From Archegozetes longisetosus (lineage: Eukaryota; Arthropoda; Arachnida; Sarcoptiformes; Trhypochthoniidae): DNA of 64,000 bases. The notes beneath the pieces were generated by a model. That model saw only the letters and a list, made by a program, of their open reading frames with translations, was not told the DNA's origin and did not search any database. Made by a program: the position numbers and the translations under genes. Where the stretch lies: the NCBI GenBank assembly GCA_018873245.2, contig JAEMBT020000001.1:1860001-1924000 (forward strand). Direction: 5' to 3'. Shown piece after piece: positions 36,701 to 49,400 of the stretch; position 1 is the first letter of the stretch, and each line of letters begins with the position of its first letter.

Positions 36701-39700
36701 GTTAATAGTATGATGTATTTTTACCTCTTTTGTTATTTTATCATTGTTTTCAATTATTGGGCAGTTGGGACAAAACGAATTTCCTGATTCGATACGAATT
36801 AGATTAAAAGATAGAGAAAACTCTATTGGATTGAAAACGTCATCAATATTAGCTTTATCCTATATTTCAATAAAACAAATTTCATAATCAATTATTTGTA
36901 AAAGTAAGAGAATCAACATACAAGTTGTCGGAGAAGCTAAACTCACACGAATATATACAACGAATGGGTCGAAACACTTCACACCTGAATTTGCAGTGAG
37001 TGTTACAGTTTGTGTAATTGGATTAATTTGTTCGTTTTTAGACTGAATCAAACATCGAGGGTTTTCAGGTCGTCTACTGTCTAGCATGAGTGATATGTTG
37101 ACTTTTTGCTTTGAAGGTACATATGTCCCATTGTATTCAATACAATAAGACATATTTACGCAAGCAACAAGTTTACGATTGTTTGATTGCGCGATATTAC
37201 ATTTTTGATCGTCAACGTTGATATGATCGCTTTCCAACTTTATCTCTGCTTTTACCCTTCCAATTGGCTTTGTTCTGAAATTATGTTGAATTTACCTCGA
37301 TTATATCAAGATTTAATAGTTTGCGATATACCTCAAAAGGACAGCCTTGTCTGATAGATACGACCCAATTAATATATCAGGGTAATGATTATTATCTACA
37401 TCCTTATTTCCTGATACACTTATTCCGAATCCTTTCAAATTGATTCCACTTAAATGTTGTTTAGACGAAATTCTCTGAAAATTCAACTGATATTAGTGTC
37501 GGACAGACAGCTTTTCCGAAAGTTTCAATACCTGAGTGTATGAAGTGGTTATTCCGGTTTTACCACCATTATATATGTATACAGCTCCACCGTCGTCTTC
37601 ATACGGGGCACCGATCGCAACATCTGAAAAATCAAGAGTTACCAAACAGTTCAAAAACTATTTCTATCTACTTTACCATTATATCCATCATAATTAATGT
37701 CTCCCAAATCTGCAAGTGATGTCCCGAATCTTGAATTAGTTGAATCGGAACCAATCAAAATTTGAGGCTCATTGAAACCCTTGGTTTGAAATGAAAATAT
37801 TAAAGAAGTTTCATGACTTTGGGAAGAAATTCTATATACATTTCCATTGCTCATATAAACATAAACTCTTCCTTTATCTCCAGGGATTTGATTAGGTGAA
37901 GAATAGAACGGAGCACCAACTACTAAATCAGTGTAGGCATCATTGTTTATATTAACTGCCAACAAACTTGCACCGAAATATTCTCCCACTTGAGCACCAT
38001 CAATATAACTGGACATTACTGTATTTTGTTCGTTATGAGCATCATTCGATAAACTATAAATATATACCTAACAGAATTGAATGAAGTTTGTTAATATTTC
38101 ACAAAGGAATTGATAAAAAGTTATTTGGATCTTACTCTTCCCCTTAAATTGGTATCTCTTGGAGCAGCAGAAGCTATTGACGTTCGAAAACCAGCTAGAA
38201 AATGACCACTCACCAATGAATAACCGAAATATGAATCTAAAAATATCTAAAGTTGGTGGTCATTCCTTATTTGGTTTGATCTATACCTGTTGGAGAGGTT
38301 CCGCGTCGGTGTAACAAAAACTTTTCTGTTCTAAAACTGTTAGAGCTTGCTGAATTGATATTATTTATTTCGAGAAAGGTGCCGCGCCACCCATAAAATC
38401 CTGGTGCGCCCAACAACAGCTGGCCTCCATTCTATTATGCATTAGTATTAGTAAACTTTTGGATCATTTATTCTCTAATTCTATCTAAATCAGTGATTCT
38501 CAGCTCAGACTTCGATTACATATTAATCAAATTAGTTAATTGATGCATTTATATTTTATATAGATTATAAAAACTTAATTGATTCTGATTGACTAACTTT
38601 TGTAACATTAAGATTAGGATAACTTAATGGGTTTGGTGACTATAAAATTAGAACTGAAACTAAGAATCACTCATCTCAACAGAGTTTGTATACTTCACTG
38701 AAAGTCGCTGAAAATCCGCTCATAGCATGTGAGTAATAATAAGTATCGTATTTGTACTGCAAATCTAGAGTCATTAGATGAAAAGAGTGGATTAAGAATT
38801 GAATCCAATGAAAAAGTTATTACCGACTTTTGTCAGTCAATGCAAATATTCCAATCGGTTGTGTATTAGCTCGCAAGTCCAACGTAAAACAACTTCCAGA
38901 AGGATTAATTTGATAATTAGGCTTATTAGAGTTTAATTCGTTTGCCCATAAATGTCCACAAGTCACTACTTGTTCAGTATTTGGTCTGGACGCAATCGTT
39001 CCACCCAAAAACATGTTATCTGTTGGTTTCACATTTATTGACTTGCTCGGTAACTCATTTGATGGACTGATTCCTCCTTCATTTCAAATTGTTTACACAA
39101 TTCAAAGTTTCCCATAAAGATACAATAAAATTAATGGTTGCACTTTAAAAGTAGTTAAAGATTATTTTTGATTAACCTAATCAACTAATTCCACAGACAA
39201 AATTAAAGAGCAAGTTGATGACAAGCAGACTTTAGCTATGTGTTTATGGAGTTAGTGTTCAAATTGTTTTAAGAAAATTTAATCTATGAGAAAGAATTTC
39301 ATCTGGATGTGTAATATTTTATGGATTCATATGCAATTTTTTGTTAACTTAATTCAACAATAAGTTGAGTGTGCACCTCTTTTGTCGGACATTGATATCA
39401 AACTTACGAAAATTCATATCCATTTCATAACATGCAGTTATATCGTTAGTTATCTCGCATTTAAAAACAGCTCCCGATTGCTTGACTGCATATAATGTAG
39501 AGTTTGCTTTTGGAGCTCCGATTATAAATCTAGACACCAAAAATCAATTCTTACTTAATGCTTACTAATCATATGCTTCGACTCTTTCAGAATTTGTCTC
39601 GCTTTTAGAAATTAAATATATTGTCAGAAATTGAAACTTTTCTTACTTTATTTGATTTCCAACTTTTTGCATATCGACCGCAAGTCCAAAATAAGTTTCA

Positions 39701-39816
39701 GCATTTTGACTGAATGTCGACTTAAAAATAATTGGAAATTGAGTATCGACATTGAAACAGTTAATGGAATGTAAGTCAACGTATATTAAGGTTAAAGTAA
39801 AAAAAGTGCCAAACAT
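33791..39816 (-). CDS. Integrin alpha chain without I domain, about sixteen exons
   Basis: Type I membrane subunit that pairs with integrin beta for matrix adhesion. I could place exons at 39816-39647, 39529-39408, 39076-38828, 38764-38694, 38431-38287, 38236-38136, 38067-37677, 37623-37532, 37474-37332, 37274-36947, 36859-36725, 35431-34944, 34877-34694, 34636-34463, 34382-34044 and 33967-33791, about 1102 residues. The phases match; the third exon's 5' border and the 3rd/4th junction are the weak calls. Signal peptide and mature start FNVDTQFPI; beta-propeller FG-GAP repeats (FIIGAP, LLLGAPGFYGWRG, SYFGYSL, LVVGAP, VAIGAPYEDD, DILIGSYLS). Calcium loops of DxNxDxxxD type include DINYDGYND and DVDNNHYPD. 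Thigh and calf domains (VVYIRDKANIDD, GCGSDEKCISNL, ECDVGNPLEKG) follow, then a possible furin site KLKRR, one membrane helix, and the cytoplasmic motif KLGFFRR. No I domain is present. The subfamily (laminin- or RGD-type) is not settled. Confidence 0.95.
35808..36473. mobile_element. hAT-type MITE in an integrin intron
   Basis: Begins CAGGGGTTCCCAAATGG and ends in the complement AGGGGTTCCCATACC, a common hAT terminus. The flanks ATTTATAA and ATCTATAG agree at six of eight bases, as expected of an old 8-base duplication. It sits in the largest integrin intron (35432-36724). No transposase. The same intron also carries an (AT)n run at about 36498-36514. Confidence 0.65.
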
Positions 39817-41635
39817 TCTGCTTAAATCAGGTCAACAAGTTAATTATCACATCTGTACTCACAATAGACTGTATTCATATTATACACAGCTCTAAACTTA
39901 TCGTAATTGTCGCAATTAAAAGTATATATGAAAAAGTTTAGTATCAAAATTGCACTTATTAGCGCTTAGAAGCGAATAACACTGTTAGAGTGTAGAAAGT
40001 TTCCCCGGAAACTGTCTCTTATTTATTATGACTGTAAATAAGTGATAAGAAAGTGTGAAAGAAACCTTTTCAATGGCTTGTATCTCTTGGAATGGTTACA
40101 GTTATACAAAGCAATATTCATATATTCAATGCATACAATGACTAATTATGATGAATGATTTTTCACAGAAACTCACATAAAATTGAATCACAAATAAATA
40201 CATTTACGCGTATTAATTTCATTAGGAAGTGACGTAACTTAAGAAAAAACAGATTCGCTTAACTTATCGACTAAACTCTAAGAGAGTTTGTGGAAATTAG
40301 TGCTTTCCCAATATTGATTGTAAATATTTCTTAGATGAGTCAGTGGTAATTGAAGATTACTGCTAGCTTTGATCCGCGCATAAAGTATTGTTAGTAAACA
40401 TGTCCTATAGTTAACGGTAAGCGCAAATACCAAATCAGTTATGAGTGACCTTGTCTCAGTCTCAGCAATTCACAGCTTTATTCACAGCTTTATTGAGTGC
40501 TTTGATGTATTGTTGAGTCATACTCGTCAATAATTGCCTATAAATTTTGGTTAGTTTTAATTCTATATTCATTCAATTTAAACGGGAGTATGATCTTACG
40601 AGTTAAGGATTGAAACTCAATTTGCTTCTGATATTCAACTGTTTGAAGACTAAAAACTCCAAGACTTAGCTTTGTATGATTTATCGGTCAAGCTGATTGA
40701 ATGATCCTCCAGTCACTTGAACTCAGTCAATAGCGAGAAGTTAAGATAAGTCATATCTCATTCCTTCAAAAAAGTGTATATTTTCATTTTTTATTTCTCT
40801 TATCAAATAATTCAATTTTACGTTCGTTACACATGAAAATCATTATTAGCAATACTTAATAAATCTTAAAATAGACAGAGATCTGAGCTGTCGGGTGAGT
40901 GATCAGCTAAAATGTAGAATTTGTGACAAATTTTATACTTCATGTAAATTTGATCATATTCCTTTTGGAAAATGTCTGAGTGAATGATCGGCAAAGCGTT
41001 TTATTTGTCTGACTGATCACTAATCAAATCTGCACCAAAGTTGTTTAAATCCTTTATGACTAAATTACAAATTCTGATTTGATTTTGTTTGAATATGACT
41101 GCAAATCGTAGTTAAAAGTGAACCAAATTTTGCAATATAACCGCAGTTATCAGTTCAAATCACAAAGTGGTATTGGATGTGAACCTGAATAGTCTGAACC
41201 AGTAAAACATGATTATGTGGAACATAATCTCAAGCAAACGATTGAAAGTAAAATATAATCAATTGAATCAATAGAAATTGAGTTAAAAGTTTGGAAACAT
41301 AAGATTTGAGTTTACGTAAAGATTTAGATCAATTCACAAAGTTATTTGGTTATCCAACATAATCCATCTAAAAGAAAAAGTGTTGGTAAAATGAATGGGA
41401 CACCTGTTGTAGGCTATATCAAGGAAGCGATTCATCAAATCAAAAATAGAGTTCAATGAATGGCAGACATTAACACAGAAGTTATTAGTTTTCTTTGCCA
41501 GTCAAGTATCAGATGAAAATTCAAATCTTTCTGATCAATGTATCAACGAGTTGTCAAATCCACTACTTGTACTTATTTATCAATTATTTATCAACAGTTA
41601 GGCAAAGATGAAAATATTTGTACGAATAGAAAGTT
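39817..41635. other. No gene recognised upstream of the integrin gene
   Basis: Promoter side of the integrin gene; AT-rich, no recognisable element or exon. No clear TATA box could be assigned. Confidence 0.5.
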
Positions 41636-41900
41636 TCATTTATGGTTTATCAAATAAACTTAATTCAACCAGTATCTGTCTTATTCTTATTAGCAGTTTA
41701 ACTCACTTTGTTCATTCTCTAAATCATCACTGGAATCGTAATTTTTTATACTATTTTGACTGCCTTCTTCTTCTATGTCTAGATGAGAAATCGACTCTTT
41801 CATCAGGTTTGTTCCGTCTGCCATATTGTCCATCTTTTCTTTTAGTTTGTGTCAAAAATTCTCGACTAATGAAAATAAGAACATTTAATATAATTTAGAT
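41636..41900 (-). pseudogene. Decayed duplicate of the last exon of the integrin alpha gene
   Basis: Matches 33740-34010 over its length, including the upstream splice acceptor (CATTAG), the cytoplasmic-tail exon and some 3' flank. Relative to the live exon a T is lost near the GFFRR codons, and the frame then meets a stop within about eight codons (SRIFDTN then TAA). The downstream tail codons are still alignable (ATGGCAGA, AAAGAGTCG, GATGATTT on the minus strand). Same strand as the integrin gene and about 1.8 kb upstream of its start. No other integrin exon was seen nearby. Confidence 0.85.
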
Positions 41901-41932
41901 GGCTAGACTTCGAAGTGGCTATTCCATAACTA

Positions 41933-42521
41933 AGGCGTCTATAATTCGGGGCATATAACCCTCTGATTCGGGAGGGAAAAAGGAGTTGAAAAAGGCACAA
42001 TTGGGGGCTTATTCGGGAAACTCAAATTACTATTTTATTACAGAAAAATTTTAGTTATAATCTAAAATTGATTGAATTGTATTACATTTGAGTGTTCAAT
42101 AGTTTGTAAACTTTCATTTCGCTCTGACTTATCTACAAATAACTTTCAAACTATAAATAATATCTTTAATATTATTCGTAGATAAGTTAGCGCGAAGTCA
42201 AAGTTTGAAAAGTAATAATTTTTTTCCATATTACATGCTATATGTTGTTATTTCAATTAGAAAATTGCAAGAATTCTAATGTAATGTCATAATATAGAAA
42301 GTCTTTTGTGCTGTGAAAACTTAAATTTTAGAAAACTCAGGGAATTTTTCTCAATTCGGGACTTATTCGGGAAGTCGAGACTTTCCCCTTGATTCAGGAA
42401 ATTCGGGAAAATAAGGATGTCACCGTATGACTTCTTATTACTTGATACGCATTCATAGACTGATTTCCTCCTGATTAAGTTTCAGGAGATGATTTGGAAT
42501 TTCCCGGAATATAGACGCTCT
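41933..42521. mobile_element. Terminal-inverted-repeat element with internal hairpin
   Basis: GGCGTCTATAATTCGGGG near 41933 pairs with CCCGGAATATAGACGC ending near 42521. Inside, TTCGGGA-type motifs recur near both ends (subterminal repeats). A separate hairpin (GACTTATCTAC / GTAGATAAG) sits at about 42127-42190. No coding sequence. Exact ends and target duplication are uncertain. Confidence 0.45.
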
Positions 42522-42888
42522 ATTCATAACTAATTTGAGAATGACTAATCCCTGTTTTGAATCCCCTAATAACTGATTGTCGGAATGATTCTCATTTTTC
42601 AAATTTTAGAAAGTTTATTTATAAAGAAAAAATCTTTTGGATTAGTAACAATGAAAATTTAAGTTAACAATGTGTTCAGCATTTTAAACCACTGTCCAAA
42701 GAGAAGTTTAAATGAAATTTTACAGAATATCAAAACATTCTCTTAGGACTAATATGTGAATATTTTAAAGAAATTTTGAGCCTTACATTTGAGACTAAGC
42801 ACTAAAACTTATAAATATAGGTTTTAATTTCAGTTGACTACGGACTCTTTAACTAATAGAAAGTAATATAGAAATGAGGGCTACACTA
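42522..42888. other. No feature seen
   Basis: AT-rich spacer between two inverted-repeat elements. Confidence 0.5.
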
Positions 42889-43026
42889 TAGCAAATGTGG
42901 ACGAGTATGCTCCCGACTTCGTAGGCGCGTAAATTATATATTGTTAGACTAGTCTAGGCCATACGATTCCAAAGATATATTGTTAATGCGCCTACGAAGT
43001 GGGGACATAATCGTCCACTTTTGCTA
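42889..43026. mobile_element. Tiny TA-flanked MITE
   Basis: About 138 bases with ends TAGCAAATGTGGACGA and the complement TAGCAAAAGTGGACGA. The repeats continue with scattered mismatches through CTTCGTAGGCGC, about 45 bases per arm. TA dinucleotides lie on both sides; the right one is also the left flank of the next element. No coding content. Confidence 0.75.
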
Positions 43027-43028
43027 TA

Positions 43029-44585
43029 CAGGGCGGACATTTTAAAACTGAACACAATCGAACATCAAAACTTTTTCACTCATACCTTCTAAAGAGAAGT
43101 TTTATCAGAAAAGTTGGTTAACCGGGAAGTTTTGTGGCACTCGACCATAAAAATCGGGTGATGGTGCCATTTGATAGTACTTCATGAAGCGAGTCCAAAA
43201 AAGTCACCACCATGAGGCTCCGCCCACCCGATATCGAGCCACGCCCGTTTTTTATTTTAGCCACTCCCACTGACTCCACCCGGACAATATGGGTCTCAAA
43301 TGAAAGGCCTCAGTGAGTAGAGTCCATTGGTGAAGGTCGCATGATTATAGGATGCATACTTCCTGAGAAATTGACTAAAAACACTCCTATATTCTACGAC
43401 CATATTGCAATACATCGAGAATTGACATTGTTGACCAAATCTGAGACAAGCCACTAGTTTGGTAATGTTTAATCTGACTTTTTTGTATGTAAACAAAGTC
43501 CAAATGATCTAACAAAACATTTTGTTAACCAATGTATATACAACTGTTAAAACAATTACAACATAAATCATCTCGAAGTCAACAATGTCAATTTTCGATG
43601 TATTTCAAAGAGAGTTCCGACCCAATCTTTTTGGAATTATACACTAGATAGTGTGCTACTGTTAGAAAAAAAGAGATCGGGTCGGAACCCTTGTGGCAAC
43701 ATTTTGGAATAAGTATTTGAAGTTTTTGAATTTTTCAATTATTCTCTCGTATAGGGTTAATTGAGAATTTCACTCTATCGTTAAATACTCTTGATTGCCA
43801 TCTCTTAATATGCAAAGTTCCATTAAATTATGTTTGCGCGTTTTTGAGTTATAAGCGTTTAAATATTTTACATTTTTCGGTTTTGTCAGCTTCCCGTTGC
43901 ACTTTTTTGAAAATTTCTTCAGCGATTTTTCTTCACTAGTGACCCTCAAGGTTCACACCAAATTTGATCAAAATTGGTTGATGGGCCAATTCTCTATGAA
44001 AGTACGGGAAACTTCTTTTTATCTTGGTCAACAATGTCAATTTTCGATGTATTGTCAATTTATCGTAGAATATAGGAGTGTTTTTAGTCAATTTCTCAGT
44101 AAGTATGCATCCTATAATCATGCGACCTTTACCAATGAACTCTACTCACTGAGACCTATCTTTTGAGACCCATATTGTGGGGGTGGAGTCAGTGGGAGTG
44201 GCTGAGATAAAAATGGGCGTGGCTCGATATCGGATGGGCGGAGCCTCATGGTGGTGATCTTTATGGACTCGTTTCATGAAGTACTAACGAATGGCACCAT
44301 CACCCGATTTTTATGGTCGAGTGCCACAAAACTTCCCGGTTAACCGAAAAGTTCAACATTAGAAAAGACCTAATTTGGATTTTTATTAAACATAAATCTA
44401 AGATAAGAATGAATAAAAACAAAAATTGTGTTCACAGCAGTCGAACGTACTGTGCTCACTATCACTACTTTAGCTGAGGAAGCGTTACATGAAGAAGTGG
44501 TTTTCAAAGCTAATCTGCTTTTGATAGAAATCATAACAAAAGCTTTATCTCTGATGACTAAGTTCAGTTTAAAATGTCCGCCCTG
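43029..44585. mobile_element. 1.56 kb TA-flanked element with long inverted arms
   Basis: Ends CAGGGCGGACATTTTAAA and its exact complement, flanked by TA on both sides, which fits a Tc1/mariner-type target. Inner arms of over 300 bases (about 43112-43450 and 44020-44350) are also inverted copies of each other, including CACTCGACCATAAAAATCGG and CCGATATCGAGCCACGCCC. The centre (43500-43960) has no transposase frame, so the element is non-autonomous. It abuts the preceding MITE through a shared TA. Confidence 0.8.
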
Positions 44586-44862
44586 TAGTCTAGCCATATG
44601 ATTTGTATTGAAAAATGTATTGTTAATATTTGACAAATTCACGCGCTCAGCATTTCTTGTTATGACACCTTAACTTCTATGAATTATAAGTATATTTTAA
44701 GTTACATTTCTTTAAAAAAAATTATAACATTAGAAATGGTTCCTAGTTAGTACAAACTTAAATCATTTCTTATTTAATATAAAAAATTTCAAAAATAATC
44801 TTTGAATAAGTTAGTATTTGTCAAGGCAATTGCTGCCAATGTTTCCCATCTTGTTCTAAATA

Positions 44863-45388
44863 TAAGGTTGGAGAGAAATGAATGACGTATTTGATCACAA
44901 AATTCAAATAAACCTTATTAATACGATATAAATATCGAAGTCTAATATCAGCCCCATGTTCCGACTTGAATGGCGAGGCTCAGACTCCACTAGAGCTTTC
45001 AACTCGTCATCATCCAACTCTTGAGGTTGACCATAACCAGGTCGATTCTCCAGGTCAAAACCGCCTGGTCGAAACCTGTCAAACCAACGTTGACACATGC
45101 GGACCTTTAATACGTCACCATATGTATCGGTGATATTCTTGGTGGCAACCATTGCATTATTACCACGCTTAAACTGATACAGCATACAATGTCTAATATG
45201 TTGTCATCGAAAGACATGGCTCAAATCGAAATCAAATCAAAATTTTAAAATAATAATTTAATAGAAATAAAGACTCACTAAATTTATTTATTCACAAAAC
45301 AAAAGATATGTAAACAAATCCTAAGTGTATTTTTGAACCATTTTTAATATACGTACCAAAAAACGACATTCATTTCTCTTCAACCTTA
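44863..45388 (-). mobile_element. Internally deleted mariner element
   Basis: 526 bases flanked by TA on both sides, with 22-base ends of the form TAAGGTTG(G/A)AGAGAAATGA that differ at one base. It keeps the transposase N-terminal part (next entry) and has lost the DDE domain. From 44586 to 44862 I see nothing else, apart from similarity of 44586-44640 to the interior of the small MITE at 42889. Confidence 0.85.
44904..45217 (-). pseudogene. Mariner transposase N-terminal (helix-turn-helix) remnant
   Basis: Starts MSFDDNILDI, then after a one-base frame change continues MLYQFKRGNNAMVATKNI, VRMCQRWFDRFRPGGFDLE and ELDDDELKALVE, the paired helix-turn-helix head of mariner-type transposases. 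The reading ends about 90 residues in, next to the element end, with no catalytic aspartates. Confidence 0.8.
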
Positions 45389-46470
45389 TAGAAGTTTAAA
45401 CGTTTAATCATATTTTAAACACCATTATTTATTACATGTATTCAGAAACATTGAGAATATCATATCTAATTAAGGAAAGATAATTTTGTTTTTAATAATA
45501 TGTAATATTACTCATTAACTAAAAACTAGCTGGTAAACAACAAAATGGCTATCAAAGCGTTGCTCATAAATTTTTAGTGATACTTATATTTAAGTCATCA
45601 CTGGCACCCAAAACTGACCAACTTCGTGAAAGCATAACTAATCAAGATCAGAGTGCGTTTATAAAATTTCACGTGTTGTAGCGTGATATACCTAGTGAAT
45701 TTTATGATATGCTACAAAAGATTGCCAAATCTAAATGTTTATCCCAAGTAGCTATAAATAGATTATACAACCAATACAAGGCTGGGGAACGAACCCACAC
45801 CGAACGTAGGCCAGGACCAGGTGCACCAAGGACACAAGCAATTGATGACAAATTGAAACAACTACAAAACCTGTTAATTAAAGAGGACGATTGGACAGAA
45901 ATTGAGTTAGCATATAAACTGGATGTTAGCCAATCAACAGTGTCACGTATGCTAAAAGAATTAGGAGCACGAAAAACTGCAAGTCGTTGGGTACCCCATG
46001 CTTTTACTATTGAAAATAAAGAAAAGCGATCGGAATTTTGTGAAAACTCCTTTATATGTTTCTAGCCTCGTTTGATATGCTAGAACGGACTATTGCTATT
46101 GATGAATCGTGGTTAAGAAGTTATGACCCAGAAGATGTTAGATCAGCAAAAGGTTGGTGCTTATCTGGATAAAAGCCGTAAATACATAATGTTAATTTAT
46201 TTTTAAAATTTAAAATATGCTAGTGACGTTATTTTTGTATCCAGGTCAATCAAAGTTGGCTCAACAATGGGAGACTGCAAGCTAATGATAATAGCGGCTG
46301 TACATCAAAATTGGATAATCGCTTACAAAATATTAGCAAAAAACAAAAATGTCAACCACGAGGTTTATTTGCAATTTTTAGAGGAAGTCTTGCATCCAGC
46401 AGTCAGAGATATGCGTGTTCGCTCTCCACTAATTATCCAGGACAATGCTACACCACATCGACATGCCGAT

Positions 46471-49400
46471 TAGAGGCGTACAAATAAAAGAAAACCGAGT
46501 CCCATCCCATTCCGTCCCGTCGGAACTTTATCCCGTCCAATTCCGTACCGAAAGGGATGACTTTTATGCCGTCCCGTCCCATCCCGTTACCATAGAAACT
46601 ATCAACTATAACGATTGATTGTCGGTGATGGATACAGCGAGGTTTTTTATTATAAAACGAAATAGATGCAAAATTCCAACCGCATTCAAAACAATAATGT
46701 TTTGATTCTTATCAAAGTTAGATCTAATAAAAAGCATTTTATCAATATTTTCAGGATCTAAATTAGATCTTCTATCTGTAAGTGTTAATCCAGCATAATT
46801 AAAATTACGTTCACTTGATAAGCTTGTTGCGGGAATTGAAAATAGAATGAGAGCCAATTTAGAAAGACGTGGAAATTTATCTCGAGATTGATTCCAATAA
46901 TTTAATGGTTCAGTATTTAATTCTAAATTACTAAATGAGTTGTTTACGTAACGCATTACTTCAAAATGTGGTGAATCATACGTTAAATTTTGCGTTTGTG
47001 GAAATGCAAATAATGCTATACACTCATTGAGTGAGGTTACTATTTGTTGAGGTTCAGATACCTGACCGTCATTTATATCACAAAAATTTTCTATTAGTTG
47101 AGCACAAAAGTTAATAACAAGTTGATATTCACTCGAATCGACTAGATCTTCAAGTTTACGAATTGTAGGAATTAAAAAACTTGCGCATTTATGATAATAT
47201 GTTATCTTAATATACTTTTTAACATTTTCGGATAGCCTAACTTTTAAAATATTAATAAGTTGACTATCGTTAGGATCTTGGTTTAGTTTGAGAACCATAA
47301 TTTTTGTCGGCAAAACGAGTGGTAGCGTAGGACTTGACTCGTTGTTTATGTTCAATCTTGATTTCTTTAGGACTTTGAATAAACGTATTAAATCTGATAG
47401 TAATGGATCTTTTATGAAATTTAGGTAGTCGTATATGCGGTCATTTTCAAATGCCATTTCTCTGATTTGACTCATATTGGCCTTAATTGAACACAACATA
47501 TCATATCGGCTATCCCATCTGGTTTCTATCATTTGCTTTAGTGAAGTCAACAGTTTACGCTATAAGCTAATGAGGAAAATAGATTGAGATGTATTAGAGT
47601 CCTAATTAAAAATTACAAAATATAAAGTACCCCGATCTTTTAAAGTAAGAGACCATCTCTTTGCTCTTATCTAAGAGTTGAATTATTGAGTTGAACTGAC
47701 TATCACCTGCAAAATTAAATGCATGTATTTGAGCTAAATTAAAATTATGAGATGCGCAACCGATCCAAATATCTTGAGAAAACGCAACCGACATTGAATT
47801 TGCATTATCAGACACAAAAACTTCACTTTGTCTTGAATTTTAAATTCATTTAGACTTTGCTTAACATTCATTTTTGTTGTAATTGCAGTTTTACCGGAAA
47901 CTTCTCTTGTAGTCAAAACACGTGCAATTATATTATTGTCTTTGATATTGTAATAACGTCTAAGTTTCTTAATTAGACCTATACCAAAATACTTTTGTTA
48001 AAACGTATATTGCTAAACTAATTTTCATAACTCACCGTATATGTCAACATTTATTACCGATTTAAAGATTACTTTTTGTTTGTACAAAAGAAATCTTCAC
48101 ATGCTTGTCTCAACTGTATAAGTTATGAAGACAGCTGAGAATAAGCATATCTCAACTCTTAAAACCTGCCTAAGTATGTCCTCGTTATACAATCTCCCAA
48201 TCCTAGCTAAATGTGCTATTGACCTTAAAAGGTTTAGCCTATCATTGTGAAACATTTTCTAATTTAACCCGCCTATTGTTCCTATAAAATGTCGTGTTTT
48301 TCTTAAATTTTTCGCTCTTTACTCCAGTGTTAAAATCCTGTGAAACCCTGTGTAATTTGTATTGTGGTTATGTTAAATAAAGTGCTTATATTTTAAATTT
48401 GATTTCATACACGCTCCTATCAAAGATCCAGACTTTACAATATACTGAACTGTTATTGTTAGATAATTTGTTTTCAAAGCGTCGTGCACCCAATGGTCAG
48501 CTGTGACAGCAAAACTTTGTATTTCGTTGTATTCTGCAATTATATTGTCTTTAATTTCTAAATAGATTGAATCAATTTGACGCGAAACTGTTATCCTGCT
48601 TGGGAGCAAATATTCAACATTAGCATTGCCTCCCAGTTTGTTCCCAATTTGAATTAAGACTTTTGATAGTTCTTTAAAACCATGGCCTTCAACAAAATTA
48701 AAAGGTCTCAAATCTTTGACACAACACAATGCTGCAGATTTTGTAATTAGCATCTTTTCATTATTTGTAGGCAATTTTTGAAGAAATTTATGAATTTGTG
48801 GGGTACTGATGACTTTGCAATTATGCCTTTTAAGCCCACTTGTTCCGTCTTTACCAACATGTTTAATGATGAAATCACATCTATTACACTTTACAAACAA
48901 TGTCTAATGATTATCCAAAAACACTCGCGAAAATTCAGTCCATACTTTACTAATACCGACATTAGTCTTATAACTAATTCGCGCTGAGCATTCACTTATT
49001 AATTTCTGTATTTCTTTGCGATTACTTACTTTATCAGTCACAGCCCGTTTAAGTTTCTTAAATGCATTAGAATTAATATTTTGATTATCATTTATATCAT
49101 TTTCATCTATAATTTCACACTAAGACATTTTATGAATGCTTGAAGCCTTGACTACAAGAGGAACCTCTTCTCTACTTTCAAATATGAAGATGATTTCCTT
49201 TCATAATGATAAACCTCAAAATATTGAATATTCACGATTAAGTTTTAGTTATCTAGCCTCATTGACTAATCGAAAATTTTTTTAACTAACCTTTACTTTT
49301 GTGACTAAAACATCAGTACCTGCACACTAAGACACTCTCATATAAGTTTTGATTTCTGTAAATTTTTGAACTTTTAACTAATGATAAGCAATGAAAACTA

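Noticed and set aside
37651..38016. Single-exon reading of integrin segments as separate small genes
   Set aside because: They join with neighbouring exons in phase into one integrin alpha chain with an ordered domain series.
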